Below, one piece after another: positions 50,966 through 59,473 of a stretch of 64,000 nt of DNA. The position numbers and the translations under genes were made by a program. Below the pieces are notes generated by a model. The model ran no database searches. It saw only the letters and a list, made by a program, of their open reading frames with translations, and had not been told where the DNA came from. How positions within the stretch are numbered: the stretch's first letter is position 1; each line of letters opens with the position of its first letter. The stretch is taken from NCBI GenBank assembly GCA_902775565.1, contig CACYMP010000012.1, positions 1 to 64,000 on the forward strand, read 5' to 3'. The stretch is from Oscillospiraceae bacterium. GTDB lineage: Bacteria > Bacillota > Clostridia > Saccharofermentanales > Saccharofermentanaceae.

Positions 50966-51766
50966 TTAAATGTTGTATTCGGGCTCGGGAAGAGCAGTTG
51001 CAAGATCGAATTCCTCCAAGAGTTTTCTTCTCATAGCGAGGAACTCCACGCCGCCTCTTTGTCTCGGGTGGGGGATCTTGACGTCGATTATGTTGCTTAT
51101 CTTTCCCGGCCTCGGGGTCATTATGACTATCCGATCTGACAGGTAGATGGCTTCATCGATGTCATGCGTGACAAGTACCATCGTTATTCCGTTTAACTTA
51201 TGGAGCTCCAAGAGCTTGTCCTGGATATCTGCTCTGGTGAATGAATCGAGTGCTCCCATCGGCTCGTCTAAGAGCAGCATCTTGGGCTCGTTTATGAGAG
51301 TCCTTGCTATTGCTACTCTTTGTGCCATTCCTCCGCTTATCTGGTAAGGATAGGATTCTTCAAAGCCCTTGAGTCCGACGAGCTCAATGTATTTGGCGAC
51401 GTCGTCCTTCTTCTGCTTATAGACTCTTCTGGTCTTAAGTCCGTAGGATATATTCTGTTCGACCGTCAGCCAGTTAAAAAGGCCTCCCTGCTGGAACACA
51501 TATCCTCTTTCCGGATCGGGCTTGGTGATAGGATGGCCGTCCATCACTATCGTTCCCGAATCAGGCTTATCAAGACCTGCGATGGACCGGAGGAGCGTAG
51601 TCTTGCCGCAACCAGAAGCTCCTATTATCGAGATGAACTCGCCTCTTTTTATCTTGAGGCTGACGTCTTCCAATGCTTCGACGTCAGCGCCGTCATCGTC
51701 CTTATAGATACGCCTTAAATTCTCGATCGTAAGAATGATCTCTTCATCTTTAGTATTGTCTGCCAT
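50966..51766 (-). CDS. ABC transporter ATPase, SsuB/TauB type
   Basis: A 266-residue ATPase with Walker A GASGCGKTTLLRSIAG near residue 47, signature ISGGMAQRVAIARTL and Walker B MLLLDEPMGALD followed by VTHDIDEAIYLSDRI, typical of the sulfonate/taurine/nitrate importer ATPases. The start ATG at 51766 overlaps the permease stop (TAATG), which sets it against the upstream in-frame ATG. It powers import by the permease and binding protein upstream. Confidence 0.92.
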   Translation of the reverse strand: MADNTKDEEIILTIENLRRIYKDDDGADVEALEDVSLKIKRGEFISIIGASGCGKTTLLRSIAGLDKPDSGTIVMDGHPITKPDPERGYVFQQGGLFNWLTVEQNISYGLKTRRVYKQKKDDVAKYIELVGLKGFEESYPYQISGGMAQRVAIARTLINEPKMLLLDEPMGALDSFTRADIQDKLLELHKLNGITMVLVTHDIDEAIYLSDRIVIMTPRPGKISNIIDVKIPHPRQRGGVEFLAMRRKLLEEFDLATALPEPEYNI

Positions 51767-52755
51767 TATCTTACGAGTCCCTTCTGCCATCTGAGTGCGT
51801 ATTTCTCGATCCTTTCAAGGATCGCGGTGATGAAGCTGAACAGCACCGCCATTACCACGATAGCCGCGAAGACCTTGTAGTATGCGCTCCACACCTTTGA
51901 GAGGTTGATGTAGTAGCCCAAGCCTCCGGGCTGTCCCATCATCTCCGCCATTACGAGCGTCGTGAAGGCAAATGCGTTTGCTGTCGAGATACCCGTAAAG
52001 ATCTGGGGCATCGCATGGGGAACTGCTACCCTGAACACGAGATCGAACGTGTTGGAGCCTAACGTCCTTGCCGCTTCGAACTGCACCTTCGGCGTTGATT
52101 TGATGCCCTGCGCAGTAAGGCTTGTTACCGGGAACCATACGCAGATGACGATAAGGAATACAGCAGCTGCGAACGGTGTGGGCAGGAGCGTTAATGCAAA
52201 CGGCATCCAGGCAACTGCCGGTATTACGCCCGTGACGTTGAGCACGGGCGTAACCCAGTAGTAAACCTTGGGAAACCATCCTATGAGGATGCCTGTTCCT
52301 ACACCGAAAACGACGCCTAATACAAAGCCTGCCGCATAGAGCCTTAATGAATACAGTGTGTTCTCAAGCACGAACCCCGGCTCTATCAGGAACGCTTCGA
52401 TTATTCCCGCAGGACCCGGGAAGAACGGCTGGGGTAATACCTGCCATTTCGTTCCCAGAAGATCCCAGAGCAAAAGGCCGATGCCTGATGCAAATCTGAG
52501 CGGTGCGCCCTTTGCGAATTTCTTCCACCTGTCGTGATCCCTTAAGGATACGAGTCCCTGTACAAGGAACAGAGCTGACAGGAAAAAGAGTACAATCCTG
52601 TATGCGATGTTGATCGTTACGACCGTTCCGCCGATGTGATAGTCAACTATCTCAACGGGTGCGGTTATCGGGATCAGGGCGTTTAGAAGCGCCGCGATCA
52701 GGAAACCCGATACCGACAGGAGCAGTCCGTAGATGGCCGAACTCTTCTTTATCAT
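51766..52755 (-). CDS. ABC transporter permease, SsuC/TauC type
   Basis: A 329-residue permease. The C-terminal 200 residues carry six membrane segments and the BPD_transp_1 coupling loop (EAARTLGSNTFDLVFRVAVP). The N-terminal 100 residues hold two or three extra membrane segments not found in short SsuC proteins. It overlaps the binding-protein gene by 4 bases. It forms the membrane channel of an organosulfur-type importer. Confidence 0.9.
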   Translation of the reverse strand: MIKKSSAIYGLLLSVSGFLIAALLNALIPITAPVEIVDYHIGGTVVTINIAYRIVLFFLSALFLVQGLVSLRDHDRWKKFAKGAPLRFASGIGLLLWDLLGTKWQVLPQPFFPGPAGIIEAFLIEPGFVLENTLYSLRLYAAGFVLGVVFGVGTGILIGWFPKVYYWVTPVLNVTGVIPAVAWMPFALTLLPTPFAAAVFLIVICVWFPVTSLTAQGIKSTPKVQFEAARTLGSNTFDLVFRVAVPHAMPQIFTGISTANAFAFTTLVMAEMMGQPGGLGYYINLSKVWSAYYKVFAAIVVMAVLFSFITAILERIEKYALRWQKGLVR

Positions 52756-53798
52756 TTCTTGCCGTCCACATTTACATCAACGAAATACTTTGATGTATAG
52801 GTATCAGCATCGGTCTTGAGGTAACCGATATCAAAGAGCTGCTGTGCGAAATAGTGAACGTCTTCCTTAACGTTGAATACTCCGGCACTTCTCTGTTCAA
52901 ATGAAGGATAGTTGTAAGAGCTGATGAGCTGAACAGCGAGTTCTTTGTCCTCGATCTGCGAATACTTGCCCTTGATGATGATATCAACTGCCTTCTCGGG
53001 GTTCTTGTTGATGAAGTCCTGTGCCTTTCTGTAAGCACGGAGGAGTGCAGCAACTTCCTCGGGGTTCTTCTCGTAGAGTACCTTTGAAGCATACAGGAAG
53101 CAGCATGCCTTGCCTGCGAAAGGTTCATCCTTAGTGATGTCCAGGATAACCTTAACCTTGCCTGCCTTCTCAGCTACGCTTGCAAGCGGGTCCCACATTG
53201 CTGCTGCATCGAGGTCACCCTTATAGAGAGCTTCGAGCTCGAGGTTGCCGTCAGCGAAGGGAAGGAACTCAACCTGGTGATCTTCCTGTCTTGCTGAGAT
53301 ACCTGCGTTCTCCAGCCATACGCTTGCTACCTGGTGAGGTGTTCCGCCGACTTCGTCGACACCGATCTTAAGGCCCTTAAGATCCTCAGGATTCTTGATG
53401 TTGGAGTCGGGACGGACAACGATTTTGATGCATCCGTCGTGGAGCTTATCTACTACGACTGTGTTGACGCCCTGCTCCATTGACGGGAAGAACTGGAAGT
53501 CTCCGTTAACGATCGGGATCGTTCCGTTGTTAAGTCCGATCTTTCTTGTCTCGGTATCAGCCGAGATCAAGGTAACGTCAAAGCCTTCTTCCGTGAAGTA
53601 ACCGTTCTCATATGCGATATAGATCGGAGCACCGCAGAGCGAACCGTCGAGTGCAGGTATATTGATCTTGCCGTATTTGGAACCTGTTTCTTTTTTTGCG
53701 CAGCCTGCAAATGATAATGCAAGCGAGAAAAGCGAGATCACCGCTGTTGTCTTCTTAAGAGCGGCAATAACCTTTCCTTTAGTGAATCTCTGTGACAT
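52752..53798 (-). CDS. Substrate-binding lipoprotein, SsuA/NMT1-like
   Basis: A 348-residue protein with lipobox LSFAGC near residue 33 and an NMT1/SsuA-type fold: the start of the mature domain (ALDGSLCGAPIYIAYENGYF), LKGLKIGVDEVGGTPHQVAS and GDLDAAAMWDPLASVAEKAG are typical of sulfonate, taurine, nitrate and thiamin-precursor binding proteins. It is the first gene of the SsuABC-like operon. Its presence beside metY and a nitrogenase-like reductase suggests an organic sulfur ligand, but the exact one cannot be told from sequence. Confidence 0.88.
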   Translation of the reverse strand: MSQRFTKGKVIAALKKTTAVISLFSLALSFAGCAKKETGSKYGKINIPALDGSLCGAPIYIAYENGYFTEEGFDVTLISADTETRKIGLNNGTIPIVNGDFQFFPSMEQGVNTVVVDKLHDGCIKIVVRPDSNIKNPEDLKGLKIGVDEVGGTPHQVASVWLENAGISARQEDHQVEFLPFADGNLELEALYKGDLDAAAMWDPLASVAEKAGKVKVILDITKDEPFAGKACCFLYASKVLYEKNPEEVAALLRAYRKAQDFINKNPEKAVDIIIKGKYSQIEDKELAVQLISSYNYPSFEQRSAGVFNVKEDVHYFAQQLFDIGYLKTDADTYTSKYFVDVNVDGKK

Positions 53799-53870
53799 AA
53801 CTGTCGCCTCCTTCTTTCGATTGAGAAGATTTAAGCACAGAGACGTTTTTGCCGCTAATTTATAAATCTC

Positions 53871-53898
53871 ATAGAAACCTATAACAAAAGGCTATACA
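53871..53898. promoter_or_regulatory. Possible LysR-type half-sites upstream of the SsuABC-like operon
   Basis: ATAG-AAAC-CTAT (53871-53882) is a short dyad, and TATAAC with GGCTATA follow within 16 bases. The elements resemble half-sites of the palindromes at 45383 and 48632 but are imperfect. The region lies just before the start of the transport operon and overlaps the stop of the GNAT gene. Confidence 0.35.
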
Positions 53899-54386
53899 GC
53901 CTTAAATGTCAATCTCATTTGATACCAGGTCACTCCGCCGTGAAGTGTTTTCAGGGTGACTCCCTCGCTTACAAAACCGAAGCGTGAATAATAAGGAACT
54001 AATTCTTTCTTACAAGTTAGAACAACGCCGTCACGCGCCTGTTTGTCAGCTTCGCTTATAACATGCCTGATAAGCCTTCCTGCGCACCCTTTGTTCCTGT
54101 ATTCGGGGATGGTATTAACTCCGAAGATCATCTGCCATGAGCCGTATTCATCGTGCATGGAAGGATCTTCATACATGTCGTCGGTAAGATCTCTTTCGTC
54201 CGTGGCAAAGCCGTCGACAAAGGACACCAATCTGTCCCCGTCAAATAAGAGCCAGAAGTGATCGGGATAGTATTTAAGCCTTTCCCTGAAGGTATCTACG
54301 GTCGCTGCTTCATTTGCGGGGAAGCATTCCTTCTCCACTGCAGAAAGTATATTAAGGTCTTCTATTGTCGCTGTTCTTATATTCAT
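53892..54386 (-). CDS. GNAT family N-acetyltransferase
   Basis: A 164-residue GNAT protein starting MNIRTATIEDLNILSAVEKECFPANEAATV, of the type seen in arylalkylamine-like and YhfO-like acetyltransferases. The acetyl-CoA site is GVNTIPEYRNKGCAGRLIRHVI. It lies between divergent metY and the transport operon. Substrate unknown; acetylation of an amine or thiol analogue linked to sulfur metabolism is possible but unproven. Confidence 0.82.
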   Translation of the reverse strand: MNIRTATIEDLNILSAVEKECFPANEAATVDTFRERLKYYPDHFWLLFDGDRLVSFVDGFATDERDLTDDMYEDPSMHDEYGSWQMIFGVNTIPEYRNKGCAGRLIRHVISEADKQARDGVVLTCKKELVPYYSRFGFVSEGVTLKTLHGGVTWYQMRLTFKAV

Positions 54387-54482
54387 GCTCTTATTCTATA
54401 TGACGGTCCCTAAAGCCGGGTATACCTTTTATTTATCGGGTTAGATAAAAAACGTCTATTATCTTTAAAATGCAGTCTATTC

Positions 54483-54488
54483 TATAAT
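54483..54488 (+). promoter_or_regulatory. -10 box of metY
   Basis: TATAAT 27 bases before the ATG. No good -35 box lies at the standard distance, so the promoter probably needs an activator. GTCTATT occurs twice just upstream. No SAM or T-box riboswitch structure is recognisable in the short leader. Confidence 0.45.
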
Positions 54489-54515
54489 TCCTTCCATCAC
54501 AGGAGGACAAAGAAT

Positions 54516-55811
54516 ATGGCTTATAATTTCGACACATTAAAGATCCGTGCAGGATATAACCCGCTTGAGCATAACAATGCGGTAAGCGTACCTATCTACC
54601 AGACAGTTGCATATGAGATGGGAAGCACTGCAAGAGCAGATGCGCTCTTTGCATTCGAGCTCGAAGACCCGCTCTACACGAGAGTCTCAAACCCTACCGT
54701 ACAGGTACTTGAGAAGAGAGTTGCAGCACTTCACGGCGTTGATTATGCAGTAGCAGTCGCATCCGGAATGGCAGCTATCTCATATACGGTTCTCGCACTT
54801 GCTTCAAAGGGCGGAAGGATCCTTACCAGTCCAAGACTCTACGGCGGCGCGGTAGACGGATTCCATTCTATCCTTGAAGAACTGGGCGTCAATTACGACA
54901 TGATCGCAAACCCCGATGACCCCAATGAATTCGAGCGCAACATTAAAGAAGATACAAAAGCTATCTATATCGAAACGATCTCCAATCCTCTGGCAACAGT
55001 ACTGGATTTTGATGCCATCGCAGAGATCGCACATAAGCACGGCATTCCGCTCGTAGTAGACAACACCGCTGCAACACCTTATCTCTTCAATCCTTTCGAG
55101 CACGGCGCAGACATCGTTGTTTATTCAGCAACAAAGGCACTTTGCGGACACGGCAATGTAATCGCAGGCCTTATCTTAGAGAAGGGCGGCTTTAACTTCG
55201 ATCCGGCAAAGTTCCCCGTATTGGACAGAAAGCTCTGGTTCTTAAGAGACAGGAACGAAAATTCAAGGAGTATCCTCGATATCTTCCCCACTTCTCCCAT
55301 CACCGGAAAGATCAGGGCAGTACATCTTAATTATTTAGGTGCGGCGCTCTCTCCTTTTGACGCATACCTTATCCTTTTGGGAATCGAGACACTCTCCGAG
55401 AGAGTTTCCAAGCAGACATCATCTGCAGTCAAGATCGTTAAGTATCTTGAGACCAACAAGCACGTCAACTGGATCAGCTATCCTTACGCAAAGGGCAGCA
55501 AGTATAAAGAGCTTGCAGACAAGTATCTTCCTAACGGCGCAGGCGGAATCTTATCCTTTGAGTTTGCCGGCACCGAAGAGCAGAAGAGAAAGTTCATCGA
55601 ATCGGTAAACATCTTCGGATATCAGGCAAACATCGGCGACGCAAGATCTCTCATCGTCAATCCCGCCCAGACGACACACGGCGAGCTCACACACGAGCAG
55701 CGCGAGGTAACGGGCCTGTCGATCAACACGATCAGATTATCCATCGGTCTCGAAGACCCTCAGGACCTCATCGATGACCTTGACCAGGCATTCGTGAAGG
55801 CATTTGAATAA
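54516..55811 (+). CDS. metY: O-acetylhomoserine sulfhydrylase (MetY)
   Basis: A 431-residue PLP enzyme of the Cys/Met metabolism class. The PLP lysine is K207 in YSATKALCGHGN. The length, the start KIRAGYNPLEHN...AVSVPIYQTVAYE, and the end PAQTTHGELTHEQREVTGLSINTIRLSIGLED identify the MetY branch, not cystathionine gamma-synthase. It joins O-acetylhomoserine with sulfide, giving homocysteine, or with methanethiol, giving methionine. AGGAGG precedes the ATG. Divergent from the GNAT gene and the sulfur transport genes, it supplies the natural sink for a thiol released by the nitrogenase-like enzyme. Confidence 0.93.
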   Translation: MAYNFDTLKIRAGYNPLEHNNAVSVPIYQTVAYEMGSTARADALFAFELEDPLYTRVSNPTVQVLEKRVAALHGVDYAVAVASGMAAISYTVLALASKGGRILTSPRLYGGAVDGFHSILEELGVNYDMIANPDDPNEFERNIKEDTKAIYIETISNPLATVLDFDAIAEIAHKHGIPLVVDNTAATPYLFNPFEHGADIVVYSATKALCGHGNVIAGLILEKGGFNFDPAKFPVLDRKLWFLRDRNENSRSILDIFPTSPITGKIRAVHLNYLGAALSPFDAYLILLGIETLSERVSKQTSSAVKIVKYLETNKHVNWISYPYAKGSKYKELADKYLPNGAGGILSFEFAGTEEQKRKFIESVNIFGYQANIGDARSLIVNPAQTTHGELTHEQREVTGLSINTIRLSIGLEDPQDLIDDLDQAFVKAFE

Positions 55812-55837
55812 ACCAATCGTCCTAGCCTTAATAGCAG

Positions 55838-55879
55838 TATCCCCGGTACATATCAGGAGTGTGCCGGGGATATTCTTTT
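55838..55879. terminator. Bidirectional terminator between metY and the DUF1848 gene
   Basis: TATCCCCGGTAC pairs with GTGCCGGGGATA and is followed by TTCTTTT on the plus strand. The convergent DUF1848 gene ends inside it. Confidence 0.8.
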
Positions 55880-56816
55880 AGAAGATATCAAGTCTCATCT
55901 GATTGTCTATCCAACTCCTCTGGTCAGCCTCGTGGATGACGTCCTCAGGATTTAAGTTCCCCAGAAGGAAAGGTGACTTCGGATCGTGCTTTCTCATGTT
56001 CTGTCTGACCAGGTCAGGGTCGGTGTTCGCATAGCAGTATCTGCAAAGATGACCGCATGTATCGTAAGCCCCGATGTCGGTTCCCAGGAGGCACGCGCAT
56101 TCGCCGTTTCTCTGGTTCTTTCCCTTCTTCGGGACGGAAAGATTAGTGTGGAGCGCTGTCTCATAGGTCTTGACAGTCATGCAGCCGGAACAGTCAGCGC
56201 CGTACTCCGCAAGGCTCGTTCCTTCTGCGCACGGCCTTATGGTCATGCCGTAACTCTTGGCGATCTCAATAAAAGCTTTGCCAATCGTAAGCTTGTCTCC
56301 GGCAGATACTTCCCTTGCTTCAGGGAAGTTCTTTTCGACCTTTTTGTAGATATCTATAAAGCTTATGACGCAGGTCTTGGTGTATCCGCAAAGAGTCTTC
56401 GCCATCTCCTCGAACTTCTCAATATGCCAATTTACTGTATGGCTGCTGTCCACCAGGATCGGGTCATAGCGCCAGCCCATGCTGTCAACACCGACCTTGT
56501 CAGATAAGACCCTGAAGCTCTCCATCACCTTCTGCTTGTCGGGAACATTAGGCTCTATGTCTTTACCGTAGGGCGTTATGGTGACGAACCAGTACTGCCC
56601 GTAGGGATCCAGGTGTTCCATCTTGTCCAGCATCGGAGCGGGGTTCTTCGTGCAGAAGGAGATGAGGTCAACTACGTCAGGCGACAGACTGTATCTTGTC
56701 ACCTGCACGGGATTATAGGGATTCCTTACCAGGACAAATCCCTCTTTGATCCTGTTTATGAACCATTCGGAATAGAAGGCCGGGATATCGGTCCTCATCC
56801 CCGTCTGAATTATCAC
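55878..56816 (-). CDS. DUF1848 domain-containing protein
   Basis: A 312-residue protein of the DUF1848 family: IIQTGMRTDIPAFYSEWF, RNPYNPVQVTRYSL and a C-terminal CGHLCRYCYAN with the C-x3-C-x2-C pattern of a cluster-binding site. The family is thought to be radical-SAM-like, but the reaction is unknown. The GTG at 56816 is chosen because AAAGGAG lies 7 bases upstream. It overlaps the stop of the small sirtuin remnant by 4 bases, so it is translationally coupled to the macrodomain operon. Confidence 0.78.
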   Translation of the reverse strand: MIIQTGMRTDIPAFYSEWFINRIKEGFVLVRNPYNPVQVTRYSLSPDVVDLISFCTKNPAPMLDKMEHLDPYGQYWFVTITPYGKDIEPNVPDKQKVMESFRVLSDKVGVDSMGWRYDPILVDSSHTVNWHIEKFEEMAKTLCGYTKTCVISFIDIYKKVEKNFPEAREVSAGDKLTIGKAFIEIAKSYGMTIRPCAEGTSLAEYGADCSGCMTVKTYETALHTNLSVPKKGKNQRNGECACLLGTDIGAYDTCGHLCRYCYANTDPDLVRQNMRKHDPKSPFLLGNLNPEDVIHEADQRSWIDNQMRLDIF

Positions 56817-56941
56817 TTCATCTCTCCTTTGAGGTCCTGCAATACTTCCCCGATATCGCCCTCGATCAGGACACAATCTGCTTCTTCCAGTGCTGCCTTG
56901 AGCTTTTTTATCTTATCCGAGTAGTCTTGTGTATATCTCAT
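56813..56941 (-). pseudogene. Internally deleted sirtuin (SirTM-like) remnant, 42 codons
   Basis: The frame starts inside the end of the macrodomain gene (29-base overlap). Its first 26 codons (KIKKLKAALEEADCVLI) resemble the start of macrodomain-linked sirtuins, which normally continue with the NAD-binding GAGAGLS. Here they are followed directly by EGDIGEVLQDLKGEMK, which resembles a sirtuin C-terminal tail, and then TGA. The frame is intact, so an in-frame deletion of the catalytic core is the simplest reading (inference). Confidence 0.55.
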
Positions 56942-57686
56942 AGTCAATATCCTTCCATACATTGAATATCACTTCGATATTGCTGTTCTTTGTCTTGCGG
57001 AAGTCCTCAACTGTCTCTACCGCGATCTCCGCTGCCCTCTGATTAGGGAAACAGAATACCCCTGTAGAGATACAGCAGAATGCGATGCTAGAGACGTTAT
57101 TCTCCAACGCAGTCTCAAGACACGACACATAGCAGGACCTTAAAAGGTCCTCATCCTGCTGTGTCAATGCGCCCGATACGATAGGACCTACCGTGTGGAT
57201 AACGTATCTGCTCGGAAGATTATATGCGGGCGTGATCTTTGCAAGTCCTGTCTGCTCTTCATGTCCCTGCTTTCTGATTATGTCAGCGCAGCTGTTGCGG
57301 AGCCTTATCCCGGCGTAAGTGTGGATACAGTTATCTATGCATGAGTGACACGGAGAGTAGCACCCCGTAAGCCCCGAATTGGCCGCGTTTACTATTGCAT
57401 CGCACTTTAGTGTCGTTATGTCGCCCTGCCATATGTAAAGCCCGTCTCTGACCGGCTTAAGATCCTTGATATCTGTGATGCCTCTTTTGCTTATCTCTTC
57501 TTTGAGGTATTCGTCCTGGACTTCCAGAAACTCATCTGAAATATCTGCCGGAAGCCTTACGTTGAACAGGCCTCTAAGCAGCATCTTCTGTTCCCGCTCA
57601 CTGTCCGGGATGGAGATCTTCTCTTTATCGGGACGTTCATCTATAAGATGTCTTATCAGGTATAGTCTTTTCTCATTCTGATCCAT
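56913..57686 (-). CDS. Zinc-binding macrodomain protein (ADP-ribosyl hydrolase, SirTM-linked type)
   Basis: A 257-residue protein. An N-terminal helical part (residues 1-80) precedes the macrodomain with LYIWQGDITTLKCDAIVNAAN and the loop GCYSPCHSCIDNCIHTYAG, the Cys/His zinc-site signature of Zn-macro proteins. A second conserved segment is CCISTGVFCFPNQRAAEIAV. These enzymes remove ADP-ribose from proteins modified by the macrodomain-linked sirtuin SirTM, but that partner gene is reduced to a remnant here. The operon continues into DUF1848. Confidence 0.85.
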   Translation of the reverse strand: MDQNEKRLYLIRHLIDERPDKEKISIPDSEREQKMLLRGLFNVRLPADISDEFLEVQDEYLKEEISKRGITDIKDLKPVRDGLYIWQGDITTLKCDAIVNAANSGLTGCYSPCHSCIDNCIHTYAGIRLRNSCADIIRKQGHEEQTGLAKITPAYNLPSRYVIHTVGPIVSGALTQQDEDLLRSCYVSCLETALENNVSSIAFCCISTGVFCFPNQRAAEIAVETVEDFRKTKNSNIEVIFNVWKDIDYEIYTRLLG

Positions 57687-57714
57687 AAGAGCCCTCCAAT
57701 GTCATTCCTGTCTT

Positions 57715-58545
57715 TCAAAAACTGCTTACGAACTTAGTGATCTCAGTGCTTATCCTGTCGCTTTCGTAGTAGTGGACATAATGGCCGCAGTTAAGCTGTA
57801 TGAGCTTGGCGTTATTGTTTTTTGCGAACTCATTTTGGAACCTGATCCAGTTTGCAGATACCTGCTTGCCGTCAGATACGAACATCAGTAGCGGGCAATC
57901 TATTGTCCCTGCTTCTTCAACGAGCTTTGCATTATCGTAGACAGTCCCTGCTTCATTTATATAGCAGTCGTTCATTCCGTTTCTTTTCCACAGGAGCTTT
58001 TGCTGACCTTTATCTTCTTTATCAAGACCGCGCTTGTTCAGCGGATACCAGAAAAGAAGTCCTTTCCTGTGGAGGTTTTGAAGCTTATGCATCTGAGCGA
58101 TCTTATTATCCACACCTTCTTGTCCCCAACTGATATACTGGGCCGGGACTGCCATATCCAGGCCCGCTATCGCCTTTATCTCATCAGGGTATCTCTGTCT
58201 CCACCTGATTGCTTCAAGTCCCGAAAGTGAGTGCGGAAGCAGTATGAAAGGGCCTTGTTCGCCCAGGCTCTCCAAAGCCTGTCTGTGATAGGATATCAGC
58301 GAATCGATATCTGTCCTGGCATTGTACAGATCTGAGTACCCGTATCCGAACTTCTCTATGACTATTATCCTGAACTTATCTTCCAGCTTCCGGTACAGGA
58401 TCTTGAAATCTAATGAAGGCGCAACCGTCCCCGAACCTGACAGGAAAACGAGCTTTTGCCCGTCTTTCTTCCCTGCTCTGAATATATGCATCTTATGACC
58501 TTCCACGGTCACATATTCACCGTTATGGCGGAGCTGATCTGCCAC
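57715..58545 (-). CDS. Alpha/beta hydrolase
   Basis: A 276-residue alpha/beta hydrolase. The oxyanion region is FLSGSGTVAPSLDF, the nucleophile elbow LLPHSLSGLEA (Ser in H-S-L-S-G), and the C-terminal His lies in NCGHYVHYY. No signal peptide. It belongs to the broad proline iminopeptidase/haloalkane-type superfamily; substrate unknown. It is one of three hydrolase genes in a row on this strand. Confidence 0.8.
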   Translation of the reverse strand: MADQLRHNGEYVTVEGHKMHIFRAGKKDGQKLVFLSGSGTVAPSLDFKILYRKLEDKFRIIVIEKFGYGYSDLYNARTDIDSLISYHRQALESLGEQGPFILLPHSLSGLEAIRWRQRYPDEIKAIAGLDMAVPAQYISWGQEGVDNKIAQMHKLQNLHRKGLLFWYPLNKRGLDKEDKGQQKLLWKRNGMNDCYINEAGTVYDNAKLVEEAGTIDCPLLMFVSDGKQVSANWIRFQNEFAKNNNAKLIQLNCGHYVHYYESDRISTEITKFVSSF

Positions 58546-58591
58546 TTGTTCTGTCTCCCGTTATTTACTGACAGAACTATTATACTAATCC

Positions 58592-59473
58592 TCAGGCGTT
58601 TTCCTTAAGAAACGCAGAAGTCTGTCCGCATATTCGGGTCATGGCTTCTTCTGAAGGCAGATGCTTGCTGTCTATCCTGACAGTGGTGACGGGGCCTTTA
58701 AATATTTCTTTTGCACGCATAAAGACCCTGTCAGCCGGGAAAAAGATGTCGTTGTCTGATGCGACTATAAGGAGCGGGGCATCAAGTCTTGCCAGCTCTT
58801 CTTTTTTGTATTCTCTGGGCGACCTCATCTCCATCTTGTATGAGCTCATCATGAGATCGAAGAACTCTCTCCAGACTTCATCGCTTTCTCCGCCCATGGT
58901 CTCAATCACGGCATCCAGAGTCTTCTCCGACGGCTTGAAATAGTACTTCATAAAGGGCAGGATCATCTTGCCCATCATCGGAAGGACAGGACCGTGCGCG
59001 ATTCCCGACGGAACGAGAAGGAGCGAAGGCCCTATTCGCTCCGGATAATTCTTAGCAAGCGACAGGAGCATTGAAGCGCTGTAAGACGAGACGACAAAAG
59101 ATATCTTTGAGATCTCATAGTGATCTAAGACTTCTTTGATCCAGTGCCCGAATTCATCCTTACTGCTGCTGATATTGCGGTGCGGATCGCTCTTGCCGGG
59201 CATGCCTATTACATCCGGAGCCAGTATGCAAAAATCCGAGAGCAATGGCAGGAAAAGCTTCAGGTTCAGCGTCGAGATCCCGTTGCCGCCGTGGATAGTG
59301 CATATCATGGGCTTTGCCGGGTCTCCGACAATAAGGCAGTGTGTCATGCCGAACGAAGTGCCGAATGTGCTCTCTGTGTATGAGACGCCGAGCGATGCAA
59401 GAGTCTTATCGTAAAACTCGTGCATCCTTCTCATGCAATCTTCATTCTTATATACGAACTTCCCCTTTTTCAT
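58592..59473 (-). CDS. Alpha/beta hydrolase
   Basis: A 293-residue alpha/beta hydrolase with oxyanion motif TIHGGNGIS, nucleophile elbow VSSYSASMLL, and C-terminal acid and His in the DNDIFFPADRV and SKHLPSEE segments. Its gene overlaps the esterase gene upstream by 4 bases. Probable serine esterase of unknown substrate, cytoplasmic. Confidence 0.78.
   Translation of the reverse strand: MKKGKFVYKNEDCMRRMHEFYDKTLASLGVSYTESTFGTSFGMTHCLIVGDPAKPMICTIHGGNGISTLNLKLFLPLLSDFCILAPDVIGMPGKSDPHRNISSSKDEFGHWIKEVLDHYEISKISFVVSSYSASMLLSLAKNYPERIGPSLLLVPSGIAHGPVLPMMGKMILPFMKYYFKPSEKTLDAVIETMGGESDEVWREFFDLMMSSYKMEMRSPREYKKEELARLDAPLLIVASDNDIFFPADRVFMRAKEIFKGPVTTVRIDSKHLPSEEAMTRICGQTSAFLKENA

Noticed and set aside
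54387..54515. SAM or T-box riboswitch before metY
   Set aside because: The gap is short and lacks the conserved helices or the T-box TGGNACCGCG-type motif; only a promoter-like TATAAT and a ribosome site are visible.
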